This document shows, piece after piece, positions 35,989 to 48,117 of a DNA stretch of 64,000 bases. Each line of letters opens with the position of its first letter. The stretch's first letter is position 1. The notes below the pieces were generated by a model, which made no database searches, was not told where the DNA came from, and saw only the letters and a program-made list of their open reading frames with translations. This DNA comes from Copromyces sp. CBS 386.78 (lineage: Eukaryota; Ascomycota; Sordariomycetes; Sordariales; Sordariaceae). A program made the position numbers and the translations under genes. The stretch is from contig MU839137.1 of assembly GCA_030685235.1 (NCBI GenBank), forward strand, positions 1-64,000. Reading direction: 5' to 3'.

Positions 35989-38900
35989 CTTTGTGTTGAA
36001 CCTTGCCACGAAGGAGTAAAGATCTGAAGCTTTAAGAGGACGGTCGTGCACAACCGTATTTGCAGACGACAAAGTTGTTGAGATTGAGCAGCACCCATGT
36101 TGGACACCTGAACTCGCGACGAGTTGGGCAATCTGTTATACTATACCACGTTCCATCAAGAGGTTACTTCTCGACTATCGATGCATGTGAGGTGTTCGGC
36201 GAGTAGTAGGGGCAAATTGCATGTCAGCATTGGCAAAGGTGTGCCCCTCCAGCCTGCAACCTGCATGGGTCACCAAAGGGAAGGGTTATCTTGGTGCATC
36301 CTCAGCCCGTGGGCTGTGGAAGGGCCACTCAACGAGGCATAAATGGCCTTTTCGAGTGCGGAGGAACCCCTCGTTTGACGGCACATATCTGTGGGTTTAG
36401 TCTGTCGGTGTTAGGAGTCACCTGGGTCGGCCTGGTACGCCCTCTTTGGGTCCTCAGTCTGCCAGATCAGCACCGAATTTGGCCACGGCGTGGGCCAAGG
36501 ATGTCGATATAAAATTACCGCCCCTATGGTAAGTTTTGTTGGTTGTCAGTATGGCGGATGCTACGGGAAGCGGCTAAACAGTGTTAACTGATTGGTGATT
36601 ACCTTAGGGCTGAGCCTTCCGGGTGTCATATTCCAGAATCCTGTCTGCCGTGCAGCAGTTTCTCTTGCGGTCAAAACCTAAAATGAAGTGGCCCGCATCC
36701 AGGCGGTTGCAATGCTGACATTACATTGGGTAGACGTTCTTCGTGGGACAAGTACAACTCCCCCAAGCCATTAACTAACTTCCGGGTGGGATCGGTCAAT
36801 ACAATTATTGGGGGCCAAAAATGGGACCACCGTTTTTCTCAACCACAAGGGTTCCTATTCGGCGTGTAAAAACGTTTATGGAGGGCCTCGAAACGTTGGT
36901 TGTCACTAGTTCACTTCCAGGTACGTGAAATGGACTAGTGGATAGGACTACCGGAGGCTGGTGAGTAAAGATTATGCCCCAATGCTTTTTTAGTAAGCAT
37001 TTGACCATTCTACGTTTTAGGTTGGCGATTTGTCATGGCCATTGCCTACCGTAGCGTTGATCTACCGCTGGACATCAAGTTGACTTTCACGCCAGGCATG
37101 GTCTCATGCGACTTGGATGCATGTCCGGCAACACCGTTCGAATCATCGAGGCAAGAAGCCCGTAGCTCGACACCGCACCAAAGCATGATATGTGATACTC
37201 ATGGCTTGGGATGCATATAAGGAGCATCATTGGTGAAAAGGACAGACACTCCAGACGCTATCCGCTCAGCCCTATGGATGCCGTTGGGACATCAAGCTTT
37301 CTGAATCACCCGGTTGGGCACGAGCTGTGATCGGGCCTCTCTGGAGTAAGATTGCTCGGAGGATGAGGCGTCACTTGTGGCAGAGCTTCTTGTCCACACA
37401 CGCCGGGGCAGTTTTTCTCTGGGGAACACAGCTACCGGCATGCGGGAGCAGCCGAGCAAGCCTTCTAGACAGGAGCGTTTTCTGGCATATGATGCTGATG
37501 CTTGAAAGGCTCCACTCAACACCAAGCCACCCAACACAGTTGTTGGTGCTGACGTTTCTGAACATCTCCCAAACCAACGAGATGAGAGCCAGTGTTTCAG
37601 AAAAAAGCCCACAAGTGGGCAATGTCAGATTTTCCTCCCATCGTTTCGAGCCCAGCTTCGCTTCATCAATTCTTCCTATCAAGCCTCATCCTTTCTTTGC
37701 GGTCATACACAACCTTCTAAGCAGTCGTCGTTGTACCCTTGTTTGGCCCCCAGAAGTCTTGGCTGGGTTGCTTTGAAATCGGGACTCACCTCATTCGATA
37801 TCCACGAAGTTGAACGCCCCATATCAAAGACATCCCAAGCTCCTCAGTCAGCCAAGCGAAGCTGGAATCTAGACCGGCATCGCCAAGTCGTTTGGAAGTG
37901 TCGAAGAAAACGGCATATGTTGTCAGCAAGAGCTTGGCTTGAGCACGTTATGCATCATTGGCCCCGTGCCGAAAACCCTCGGTGTTATGGTCCCGGGCGG
38001 TATCACCGGCTTGAAGTGGAAGACAGCGAACCGTCGCGTTGCATCGCCAAGGCTTATGCAAGGGTCATACATAAATCTCATACAAGCCACCTCACTCAAT
38101 GTTATCCAGCTGCCTGGATGCAATATTCATGTCATAACACCTGGTAGGGGACCGTCATTCGGTGTTCTCGCCTATTACTGCCCTGCCCGAAACCTTCGGG
38201 GGTTACATATCATGAATATCAGGTTCCGGCGTTGTTTAAACTACCGGAACGAGCCGTTGGTGTGCGGGAGACAATCAGACAACACTCCGGTCGAGAGAGC
38301 AACCGATAACTGAAGCACGGCATGTCTTGAGTTAGGCATCAGTTTGAATCTACCATCGGATTGGCCAACCATAAACAATCCATCCGCACCTCGGCACAGT
38401 GTCTGGTCATTTTGGTGCACATCAATCCACTGATCACACAGTTGTCGTGGTCATGATGAAACTGGAGTATGGGGTGAATGGAACTTTCCGGTGCTCCGCG
38501 GCCGCGCGGCGGATCAAGAGCTAATGGATGGTTGGGGGCCAACAACAAGCGTCTGTCTTCTATCGAGCATGGTTAAGCGCCGTGGTGTGTACATGATGAC
38601 AGCCCTCGATAACGTTGGAAACGGAGCATTTCTCCACTCGCTTCTTTGTCGTCGTCAAAGATTGCAAATCCCTTCCTGGAAGTCACGGCGACCCGCACAT
38701 ACGGACCTATCTATGCATCTCAGTCGGAGGGCATCTCTGGACCGTTTTGGTGTGACTTCGTACGCTGATCACCTGCTAAAGACCTCGCATAGAATTGGCT
38801 TGGAGGACTCCGGGAAGCCCGAGAATAGCAGCACGTTTCTCAACCATCCATTGATGCTCTCGAGAGAGTTTTTCTGCTGCATTCACTTCCTGCCGTCATC

Positions 38901-39914
38901 AGCCACTCAACCCCTAGTGGGTTTCCTCTCCTCAAGACCAAACCCTCCTCCCACCCTCGTTCGTGGCCTCTCTCCTACACGGAACAGGACCGAGGACCGT
39001 TTAGCAGAATGGCCATGAGGGTCAGATGTTTAAACGCTACTGCAAGTCAGCACCTTAAGGAAATAAGGACTGCTATTCCCGAAAAAGGCGGGATTCGAAG
39101 TTGAGATGAGCGACGAGAATGTTGTTCGGAGATTTGGGAAGGTTCATTGTTTACTCAGCGGGTCTGGGGCGATGAGACGATGGAAAAAGCGGCTGCTTAC
39201 AGGAGCTAAGGACCGCGTGCAAGCTGCCGTATTCCCATCTTTGTTGGAAGTTTCACTCGGTGCTATGTCAGCGGTGTTGAGCTTGGGCATATTTGTCCTG
39301 CCGGTTCCAGGAGGACTTCTTGCCCTCCTCATTACGAGCTCGAGGTGCATTCTCATTGTCTGCTCTATCTTTCGGCACTGTCTAGTGTCCCTTCTCTAAC
39401 GATATCCGAGTGACTGGCCGGAGTTACGAAGAACACCACGTTCACACTGCAGGAGATCCCTTCATTCTCGCCGTCATTTCCATGCTTCTCTGCTTCTGAG
39501 ATGTTTCGAGAATTCTGCTGCCTAATTCCTCAGATATCCCTCATGTCCATCACTGGATGTCTGACTTCTCACCTCCACAGTTTGGAAGGTAACCTTCCAG
39601 ATGTGGGTTGGGAATAGTGTTAAGTGAACATTGTTGTCATCCGGATGATATGGCATGGAATTTTGCCCGGATGGTGTGATAGGCCGGCCCATTTAGGCAA
39701 ACGTTTAAGGAAACAGAGGTATGGGGTATTCCTCGCCCTAAGTCTAGAGTGCTACCTCCCAACTGACCTTCCAAGACACTTCACCTCTCTGTCGCAACAC
39801 TTGGTTCTAGAGTCTAGGCCTCTGGTCTACTCACACCCGTTCTTCACCGCATTTAACCCTCCACTGTCGGCGATGTCACAACATCAACAGAAAGAATTTA
39901 ACGAGTAACGAAAG

Positions 39915-40490
39915 ACTTGACAGCTCATAATCTTCAAGAGGCATCCAGAGTTACAGACAACAGACCGATGAAAGAGTCAACAAACAATTTGGAATTAACG
40001 TCCACCAGGTTGTTGGCCTCACTCAGTATGTGCCGACTAGTATGTTGATCTCCTCTTCTTTTGCTTCACGTCTTCGCCGACTTCACTTTTTTTCTCTATA
40101 TCTCGGACGGACACAGTGCCGTTGCGTCGTTCTAGCCAACCCATATCCTCACCCCTCTCCTCTTCAATCTTTTACAGTCGGGAAAGTTATAACAGTAAGA
40201 GGATTACACAGTTAACTGGACACTTGACAGCTCATAATCCTCAAGAGAGATATTGATAACAGACCAATCACGAAAGAGTCACTGAAGTATTTGGAATTGA
40301 TATCGACCAAAGTGTTGGCCTCAATAGCCATCATGTTGATCTTCTCTTCCTTTGCTCCCCCATCTTCACCGTTTTCACCGTCTTCACTCTCCATCTTTTC
40401 AAATAACTCACACACTGTGTCGTGACTGTCGTGGCATTCGTCGTCGTCAGCCAGCCTGTCCCTTCCCCCTTTCCACTTTTTCCTACCTCC
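39915..40490 (-). repeat. Diverged tandem duplication, about 307-bp spacing
   Basis: Copy 1 starts at 39,915 and copy 2 at 40,222. Both open with ACTTGACAGCTCATAATC. They share GAAAGAGTCA, TTTGGAATT and GTTGGCCTCA, then a T-G-T-T-G-A-T-C-T-Y-C-T-C-T-T-C block. Weaker similarity continues for about another 100 bp. On the minus strand copy 2 keeps an open frame ending EANTLVDINSKYFSDSFVIG and LLSISLLRIMSCQVSS. Copy 1 encodes a similar stretch (NNLVDVNSKLFVDSF) but is broken by stops. The similarity at both DNA and peptide level suggests an old duplication of a short coding segment. No family is recognised. Confidence 0.65.
40212..40460 (-). CDS. Possible short acidic protein or exon (copy 2 of the duplication)
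   Basis: The minus-strand frame runs open from at least 40,460 through DDDECHDSHDTVCELFEKM, an acidic stretch, and the block shared with copy 1, to a stop at 40,212. Asp/Glu-rich composition and retention of the frame over the duplicated part hint at coding origin. Upstream exons and a convincing start are missing. The listed start is only the point where the frame becomes protein-like. Confidence 0.25.
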   Translation of the reverse strand, partial: DRLADDDECHDSHDTVCELFEKMESEDGENGEDGGAKEEKINMMAIEANTLVDINSKYFSDSFVIGLLSISLLRIMSCQVSS

Positions 40491-41739
40491 CTTGCCCCTT
40501 GCCCCCCTTTTTGGCCCCCTCCCCGCCTCTACCGTACACCCCCTTACACTCGTTGAGGTAGACTGGGTAAATTGGATAGGGTAGCCCTACAGCCCTACGT
40601 GTACGTGGTCCTGCGTGGTGGCTTGCTTCCTGCGTCTTGCTGCGTGTGTCCAACATGGCGGAATCGGTAGGGCCGACGAGCCAACAAGACTCGCCGACGG
40701 CCGGCGGGAGGTACGGCCGGCGGGAGGTGAAGATGGTCCGTACCCCGAAACCTGTGCTTTTGGGAAAAAGGGAACAGACACTATCTACACGGCACTCACA
40801 CCCACCCAACCCATCCCAGCCCGGCCCGGCTTCTCTTGTGCGTGTTTCCAAACCAGGTGAAAAGAGGAAGCCAAGTAAAAGCCAAGTTCAGAATGAAGAT
40901 GTTCCAGGCGTCAACGACCAAAGACTTTTCCAGGCAAATACAAACACATTCACGGGGACACATGGGTTAACACCTTACAGACGCAGTTTCAAGTTTACCT
41001 ATCCAAGTCAACCAAGTCTGACCTCGCCCCCTCAGACTTGACTCTATTTGCTGTGTTTCCCTCCAAATTTGCTTTGTTCAGGACGGCTTGACTTGTGTGA
41101 AGCCCCGAGCTGGGTTGGTTACCGTACCGTGTTCCTTCCAGCCAAATCGAACCAAGAAACTATGTAACCAAGCCATACGAGTACTTTCGTTGTACACTCA
41201 GTTCACCACCTATGTCTCCCGTCTCTCCTTCCTTCATTCCATTCACCTGACATTCCCCTCCCTTCCGTCCCATCTCAGGGCAACTTCTAGAACACTTGGG
41301 CCCCATCTTCCCAGCGCCAGCTGCACCTTCGCTTGACACTTGCACCATATAAGCCCCTAGTCTAGCACCCTCCGGTACCTCTCAGTAGCCTACGCCAGGC
41401 TTGGGCCGCTGAGCTTTTTGCTTTAGTTACCTAGGTTTGTCTTTTTGGTTCTTGCTTCGACTTTGATTATTCCCTCTGTCAGTTCTGAGTGATGTTGATC
41501 GCGTTCATCTTTTCGTTGCTCGTCTGCTGTGGACATTTATTCAAACGGGGATACGTGCCGTCAATTCATCAAAGAGTTTAACAGTTTCTTATATCCACGG
41601 CCCTCTCTCAATGTACCACTCTCAGGGCAGCTCGACCCGAAAAATCGAAAAGACTGGCTGAACCGTTTCCACATGGGCATATAAGGGTCCCGTCCCAGAG
41701 CTCCTTCCAACACCTCCGGCCAACGACCAGTTCAACCCT

Positions 41740-41831
41740 AGTCATTTGGCGCAGTCAGTAGCACCGCTGCCCAGCTCTGCGATCTCCCGCCATCGGTCAC
41801 GCCCGATCAAGTTCGATTCTCGGCCGGGGCA
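41740..41831 (+). tRNA. tRNA-like relic (A and B boxes present)
   Basis: TGGCGCAGTCAGTAG at 41,747-41,761 fits the tRNA D-arm/A-box. GTTCGATTC at 41,811-41,819 fits the T-loop/B-box, followed by TCGGCCGGGGCA, a plausible 3' acceptor strand. The bases where the 5' acceptor strand should be (about GTCATTT) do not pair with CCGGGGC. The T stem has one mismatch. The anticodon arm is oversized or could contain an intron. I read this as a pseudo-tRNA or SINE-like tRNA-derived fragment; the amino acid cannot be assigned. Confidence 0.35.
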
Positions 41832-41991
41832 GGTGAGGTTCTTTCTAACTTGCCGTTGGCATTCGGGGAAGAACAAAAGCCGACAGCGTGCGTTCCACGA
41901 GGCGGGATTGATTGGTATACCGGCCGGGCACTAATGCGCCCTTGACGCTGAACACACCATCGCTTATTCCAATGTTGGCATCTAATTTTCA

Positions 41992-42009
41992 ATATATATA
42001 TATATATAT
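41992..42009. repeat. AT dinucleotide microsatellite
   Basis: Nine uninterrupted AT units lie about 90 bp downstream of the bta1 stop codon, within the likely 3' UTR or terminator. Confidence 0.9.
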
Positions 42010-42098
42010 GTATATTTAAAAATCTTTTTTTTTCTTTTTCAAAGTCTGTACAAGTATTGAAAAGAAACAAAACGATCAACATATGATTCCTATAACGT

Positions 42099-44848
42099 CT
42101 ATGCAAAAACTAACTCCTCTTGATCCAGACCGTTAACCTTCTCCAAAACCCAGCAACTAGCATACATATTAACCCTATCAATACACTCTTTACTTCCTCC
42201 TCCCTGTTTGCTAGAACCAGATCCACGACAACCCACCCTCCTCGCCTCAAACCCTTCCTCCACAAAAACCCTCACATACCACGGCTTCAATCCCGCGCTC
42301 CTCAACAACACCTTTCCACCCACCTTCAACGCCCTGTTCAATCTCCTCACTTGCTCTCTCGCCTTTCTTTCTTCTTCAGGGTCGAACCAATCCATACTAT
42401 CCATCACCACCGCCACTGTAAGCGTTCCCGGTTTAAACCTCGCCAACACCTCCTGTATCTCATCCGTGTGGATGCGTAGCCCATCAAAGGCTCCGGGGGC
42501 GCTAAGGATGGAGTGAGCAGCAGGGGAGAGGTAATCGGGGTGGCATCGGGAGGTGTAATGACCTAGCGCGCAGACGAGGTAGTAAGGGTTGTCTGTGGCG
42601 AGGTGGGAGGTGGAGAGGACGGGGTCCAGGGTGGAGGTTGTGTAGTTGAGGATTGCCTGGGCGCGGGTGGCAGTTCCCTTTTTACTTCCATGAGGAAGGT
42701 TAGAACGGTAGTCAGACTCGATCATGGCCACTTGGTTCTTGGGCACGCCCAACGCAGACCAGAGGAAGGCGTCGGAGCTGAGGACTAGCCCGTTCACAAG
42801 GCGGTTGAGCAGACAGGGGCGGATTTTGGTATGGTAGATGGACCGTTGTTTTTCCAGCGTCGACGTGGAGAGGAGTTGGCGGACTGCAGGGCGGCATAAG
42901 AAGAGTGTGGAGATCCACCTAAAGAAACGGATAGCGTGGCGGGAACCGCCCGTGTCGTAGAGCCCGCGACCCGAGGGGTTGGTGAAGACGTGTGCATTAG
43001 ACAGCCAATACTGGAAGGCGCGGCTGGAGAGGTGAGGGGACAGTTTGGAGATGAGGAGGGAGCGGAAATCGGGGTGTTTACCCTCGCCGAAGATCTTCCA
43101 GACGTCGGGGTAGTCCAAAGCGGTAAAAGAGGCGACTTTGAGTTCGAGCAGGTGGTTCTGGGATGGGTTGAGGTCGATGGCGTGCACGCGGGCGGGACTT
43201 TGCATGAGGTAGGAGAGGATGTTGTCGCCGGCGCTGGTGATGGCGAAGACGACGTCGTCCGGACCGAGGTTGAGAAGCTCTTTGTCGACGCGGGAATCTT
43301 CCCAGGTGAAGGCGTAGATGTACTCGTCGTTGAACTGGGTGTGCTTCGGGAGCTGGTCGTCGTAGTAGATCCTCCAGTGATGGTTTTGGTAGAAGAAGGA
43401 GGGGAGAGGTAGGTTGGCGATAATGTTCTCGATGGCTGTGTTGAAGGCCTTTGAACGCATTTCCGGCGCGGTGCGGTCGACTGCGTAGACCAGCGCATTT
43501 GTTGCCGAGGAAGGAGAATGTTTGCCCACTAGACGTGGTGATGATCTCGGGGACTCGGTCGCTATGGCATCGATGTGTTCCACAATTTCGTGTGGTAGAC
43601 TCGACGTGGAGAACGGCTTCTTGTGGCATCCCAGCCAGATGTAGTAGGGAATTGCCCCCAGAGTGTAGTTGCGGGCATTAACGGTCAGGACAGTCCCAAA
43701 CCGGTACTCGAGATAATCCCGACGGGCAGGGTCGAGAGACACTCGATCAGCATCGAACCAGGAGCGCCAGAAGTTCCGCCCGAAATAACCAACGTGCCGG
43801 TTCACGAGACCGCCCGTGTAGTTCCGGAAACTGAAGTCGACTTTCGACTGGGCATAAAAGTCCACGACGGCAATCAAGCCGTGAGGTGCCAACAGCGACT
43901 CGAGCGAATCAGTAATCGAGAAATAATCCGGCTATATCATCACCCATATGTCAGCATACACTCAACAATGGCCACTTTGCTCAGGAAACTCACCATCATC
44001 GACAAACTATAAGACATGGTAATCAACTCAGCCCCCTTGTGTCCCGGCTTCTTCCCAGTCTCCTCCCACCAACTCGACAGCGAAGGCGAGGAGGGCACAG
44101 ACCCAGAACCAGACTCTCCATCATCAACATCCTCGTAATCCTCAAGCCGGAACTTGCGCGCATCCGTGCAGATAACCCTCACGTTATCCCACCCTAACCT
44201 GGCAAACCGCTTCCGAGCCACTTCGCAAAGCGAAGGTGAGAAGTCCACTAGGTAAACGGTCTTGAAGAATTCCGGGATGTCGACAAACTTGCCCATGGCT
44301 TCGATGTTCCAACCTGTGCCTCCGCCGACATCAACCCATATAGGCTTCTTCCCAGTCCCGGCTGTCTTCCCGTCCTGCTGCACTCCTTCAAGTCCAACAT
44401 CAAACCTATGCCTCAGCTGCGCAGCCACCAGCGCCAACATATCCTCCCTCCCCTTCAGCAGAGTCCCCCGCGTGGCATCATAAATGCCCGCCTGACTTCC
44501 GTAAAACGACTCCAGCGCATCTTGCTGGGTGCCCGTTGAGCCGGCGGTGGCGTGAGGCTTGAGAAAACAGGAGTAGCAGAAGAGGAGGAGGGATTTGAGG
44601 GAGCTTGGGTTGGTGTTACTGTCCTCTACCTCATCCTCATCCTCGTGATCGTTCCTGGAGGTCTTCTTCTGGGAAGAAACGGAGGAAGAATGGCTGACGG
44701 CGGCAAGACAAGCCAAGACGGCCAAACTGGCGATGATGATGGATTTGGTAGTGTTGTTGTTGAGGTTTATGTTGAGGTCGGCTAGTGTCCGGGTGACTGA
44801 AAGTGATGATGGTGATATGTTACTTATGTTACCACCAGGAGAAGCCAT
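42099..44848 (-). CDS. bta1: Betaine lipid (DGTS) synthase Bta1
   Basis: Bta1 makes diacylglyceryl-trimethylhomoserine, a phosphorus-free lipid that replaces phosphatidylcholine under phosphate starvation in many fungi. Two exons are proposed: 44848-43994 and 43931-42099, giving about 895 residues. The 62-nt intron (GTGAGT...TATAG, branch near GCTGACAT) joins SYSLSMM to PDYFSITD in phase 0. A hydrophobic segment (residues about 36-51) suggests a membrane anchor. The N-terminal half is the BtaB-like SAM methyltransferase: motif I VDVGGGTGWN (about 172-180), then YLVDFSPSL. The C-terminal half is BtaA-like, which transfers the aminobutyryl group of SAM to diacylglycerol: FAITSAGDNILSYL, HAIDLNPSQNHLLELK, and TVAVVMDSMDWFDPEE. 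This order is the fungal one, opposite to the algal fusion. No clear NUC-1 CACGTG site was seen in the first 700 bp upstream. Confidence 0.95.
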
Positions 44849-47172
44849 GGTATTCTCTCATTGCTGTAAGCCGCTGTTAGGAAAGGGAGGTAAGGGTCCG
44901 ACAGTCTGTTGTAAGAACCGAAGGAGGGAAGTAAAAAGTTGAGTTGGCGTTTCGATCGAGAGTCATGCTGTTATATCTTCTTCTCTCTTCATCAAATGTT
45001 TGTGAATGACATTGAACAGAGCGTTCCCCACCTCCACACTTTCGCGGGAGATCCGAACGGAACGGAGGGTGGGCTGCACCTGGTGAGCCAATCGACTGCC
45101 GGCCTGCCAGCGCTTGGCTCCCCAGTAGTGTAGGTATCACAAGGAGACAGGGTTCTGTGATCCACATGTTGGGGTTGTTAAAATGCCTCTGTTGTTTCGT
45201 CATTCAACAGACGTCCTCAGGTCCCCAGGTTCGGGCACGCCCACGGTCGGTTGGAGATGGACGAGTGAGCGACCGGTTTCAAATGTTTAAACGAACGCAA
45301 TATCTCTCGAGGGGTGAACGAAGACGATCCGGGTGGTGACTGAGGTCGTGGGTCGAGTGGTCCTGTAATCGCCAATCAACCGCCCACATGGCCCATGATC
45401 GATCGTCTCAGGGCTTCATCACCGGGGCAGTCTTGAGGTGGGTTTACCCGTTCACAAGCTCGCTTGTTTCCCTGGCTATTCCGTGTGTGGCTTTTGGGCT
45501 CTGTAGGCCTTATCGTAATCCCCTGTCCTAGTCGTGAATGTTCGTTCGTTCGGGTCCCTCCCATTCAACCCATGTGAAAGACCCCTCATTGCCTATCCCA
45601 TGCATCCTAGAAGGGGGACTGGGGGAGGGGACTGAACCCCTACCTCTCCCCCCATCCAGTTGGAAACCAATCGGGAGGGTTGCTAGATGCACACGGCTAG
45701 GAATTCGTACGATTGGATGGACGACTCATCTTTGTGTGGTCGCCGAGCATGGTCGGGAGTAATGCTTCAGGAAAAGGTTATGGAAGCTTTGGGTTGTTTT
45801 GGACGAATGATTTCACTGGAGCGATGGTTTATCACTCACTATACGAAAAACAGAAGCTGCAAGCGGAATCATGCGGGAGGGAGCATGACGTATTTTGTAC
45901 AGGCAAATACATCTCAACATGGCTTGCATCGATACCTCCTATGCGCTGCACATCAAAGCATGCGCACAAGTCTAGTTTATCCGAGCTTTAAGCAACGCGC
46001 CTGCAATGCGATATGTTGAGCGGTAGGTTGGCATAGCCATGCATGCAACTTTGACGGGTAGTGTGATCTGGGCGACATGCAGCATCTCAACATCAAATGC
46101 CTTCATGGTCACAAACGACCAACATTTTGAAAACACAACTTTTCCTCTATCTACTCTAACAACGGAAACTACACTAATCGTTTTTAACAACTATATCTCA
46201 ACCTACACATAACAGCCGTCATGGCTTGCATGTTCGTGAAAAGAGAGGAATATAACCAAACAAGACGAGTGGAGAGTGGGCACGAGGCAAAGAGAGCCTG
46301 AAGCGAGCTGCGCGAAATCATGCAACAAACAGATTTGATGTCTCTCGCAATGCCAGTATGGGAACATTCCATGGCAAAAAATATAAAGCACAAGAAGAAG
46401 TAAAAAAAAATATCAAAAGCAGTTCATGCAGTCTTGTCCTCTTCGGTCCTGTTCCGCGTTCTTGCTCTTTCCCACCCTGATAAAATTCGCAAAAACACAA
46501 TGAAGCCGCCCGCCAAAGTCCATTCATCCGTCCGTCCGTCCGTCCGTCCGTGTAGTTCCAAGTCCAGTCCAATTCACCCATCAGCCCAACATTTCCGTTT
46601 CATCCAACCTATAACCTTCCCCATGGAACATATGAAATATACGCTTTTTAGTGCAAATGCTGTGAGGCGAGTTGTAGTAGTACCGGTAACAGGAAATATG
46701 GACAAGGATGAAAGGGAAAAATTCGAGAGAAGAGGCTCCGCGCTATGACAGTGTTGAAGAGAGAAAATGAACGTTGTCCTTCCCAAAAAGAGCCTGCTGT
46801 GCGAGCTTGATGCAGGGAGTATGTATAGCCAAGGAGACGAGTAGCTTTTCTTCTTAGCCAAACACCACCACCATCATCGTCATGACCACCCACAACAAAG
46901 CAGTAAGCAAAAAAAACAAAAAAAAAACAAGGTTTTCGAACCAGTCCGAAGTCCAACAAGCACGAGCCCATACATATCGCCCACCCCGAACTCCTCGTCA
47001 ACCCTTCGTTCGATGCTACTCATGCGCCCAGGCGACGATAACATAAGAGTATGGACGATAATAGAAAGTATGGCCGTGTGTCATTACGTCATGAGACCGA
47101 CTCTCGAGTGAGAGCTGAACTGGGTATAGAGTTCGAATGATTGTTTCCTCCTTCCGAGTACACGCTACCGCA
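44849..47172. other. Intergenic between hapB and bta1
   Basis: This is the bta1 promoter on the left and the hapB 3' region on the right. A pyrimidine-purine mirror of G and C runs lies at 45,610-45,660. A tetranucleotide repeat lies at 46,527-46,550. No gene-like frame was recognised. Confidence 0.5.
46527..46550. repeat. TCCG tetranucleotide repeat
   Basis: Six perfect TCCG copies. They are non-coding and located about 620 bp past the hapB stop codon. Confidence 0.9.
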
Positions 47173-48117
47173 TCAGTCCGAGGCGTCATCGTCCTCCGGA
47201 CTTTCAGGAGCGGCCTTCGCCTTCTTGTTCGGGCCGCCTGAATTACTTTCGGCTTTCCTCTTAGTTCCTCCAGTTGATTTCGATCCCGCTGTTACCGATG
47301 ACTGCTCCGAGCCATCTTGCTTCACGTCTCCGTTGGTCTTATCCCGCTCCATCTGCGCAACCTCGTCGGCTGTCAGGAAACGGCCACCAGGGCCACGAGG
47401 GCGCCGCATGGCATGGTTGTGTCTCGACTCGTGGAGATACGGCTTGCGTCCCTTGTTCGTCAACCGCAGTTGCTCCTCTAGCTTTTGCCTAGCTACTCTC
47501 CGCTTCAAGATCCGATGGAATTGCTTGGCGTTGACATACAAAGGTGACTCTTCAACGGCTCCGGAAGCCATCTCCGGGGACTGAGGTGGGGGCATTTGCT
47601 GAGCGGCTGTCATCGGTGGCGGAACCGCAGACCTAGAGGCGTGGTTGAGCATGGCTTGCGCGTTGGGCACACCGGGGCTGGCGACCTGGCTGAGACGGCG
47701 CTGTCCTGGAGGTATGCTGTTCATTTGCTGCGGAGATCGGGGTCCTGCTCTGGCGTCCTTCTTAGAGTTCACACCAGACATTCTAGGCGACTGCTGCAAG
47801 TTCGGATCCGCTGCCATGTATGGGTTCGGGTAGTTGGTTCCTGACGCAGCCGCGGTGGCAGCCAGAGCTGCAGCCTGTAGGGGCATGCCATAGTGCATGT
47901 TCTGCTGGGGCACGCCGTACTGAGTTTGGTACATGCTGTGACCTTGGGTTGGCGAGGGCTGATGCTGCTGGGTCTGGAGAATTGGCGATGTTTGAGGTAG
48001 GTGCTGGCTCGATGGGGATGTGATGCTGTTTCCACCTGCAGAACTGGAGTAGGCCGTTTGCATGTGTGGATTAGAATGGCTGTTTTGCGCCGGCTGGTAT
48101 TGGGCGTATTCCATCAT
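47173..48117 (-). CDS. hapB: CCAAT-binding factor subunit HapB (NF-YA/Hap2)
   Basis: This is the sequence-specific subunit of the heterotrimeric CCAAT-binding complex, which pairs with the HapC-HapE histone-fold dimer in the nucleus. A single open exon gives 314 residues. The NF-YA core occupies about residues 190-250. The subunit-interaction helix contains [20 protein letters not shown]. After a linker ([15 protein letters not shown]) comes the DNA-contacting part [16 protein letters not shown]. The N terminus is Gln/Pro/Ser-rich, as in Aspergillus HapB. The C-terminal tail has a basic stretch KRKAE and PNKKAKA, likely nuclear localisation signals, and an acidic end. The start is the first of two adjacent ATGs. 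An upstream coding exon is not needed by homology. The long upstream region may hold a spliced leader. Confidence 0.95.
   Translation of the reverse strand: MMEYAQYQPAQNSHSNPHMQTAYSSSAGGNSITSPSSQHLPQTSPILQTQQHQPSPTQGHSMYQTQYGVPQQNMHYGMPLQAAALAATAAASGTNYPNPYMAADPNLQQSPRMSGVNSKKDARAGPRSPQQMNSIPPGQRRLSQVASPGVPNAQAMLNHASRSAVPPPMTAAQQMPPPQSPEMASGAVEESPLYVNAKQFHRILKRRVARQKLEEQLRLTNKGRKPYLHESRHNHAMRRPRGPGGRFLTADEVAQMERDKTNGDVKQDGSEQSSVTAGSKSTGGTKRKAESNSGGPNKKAKAAPESPEDDDASD

Larger units (their letters stand above)
35989..42098. other. Gene-poor 6-kb tract
   Basis: No frame here gives a recognised protein. The left end holds the zinc-cluster gene promoter. Within it lie a diverged tandem duplication (39,915-40,490), a tRNA-like relic (41,740-41,831) and an AT dinucleotide run (41,992-42,009). 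Frames at 37.3-37.8 and 38.5-39.0 kb overlap with equally long antisense frames and look like chance. Confidence 0.5.

Noticed and set aside
38491..39018. Plus-strand frame of 175 codons
   Set aside because: No motif, codon choice looks random, no splice partners.
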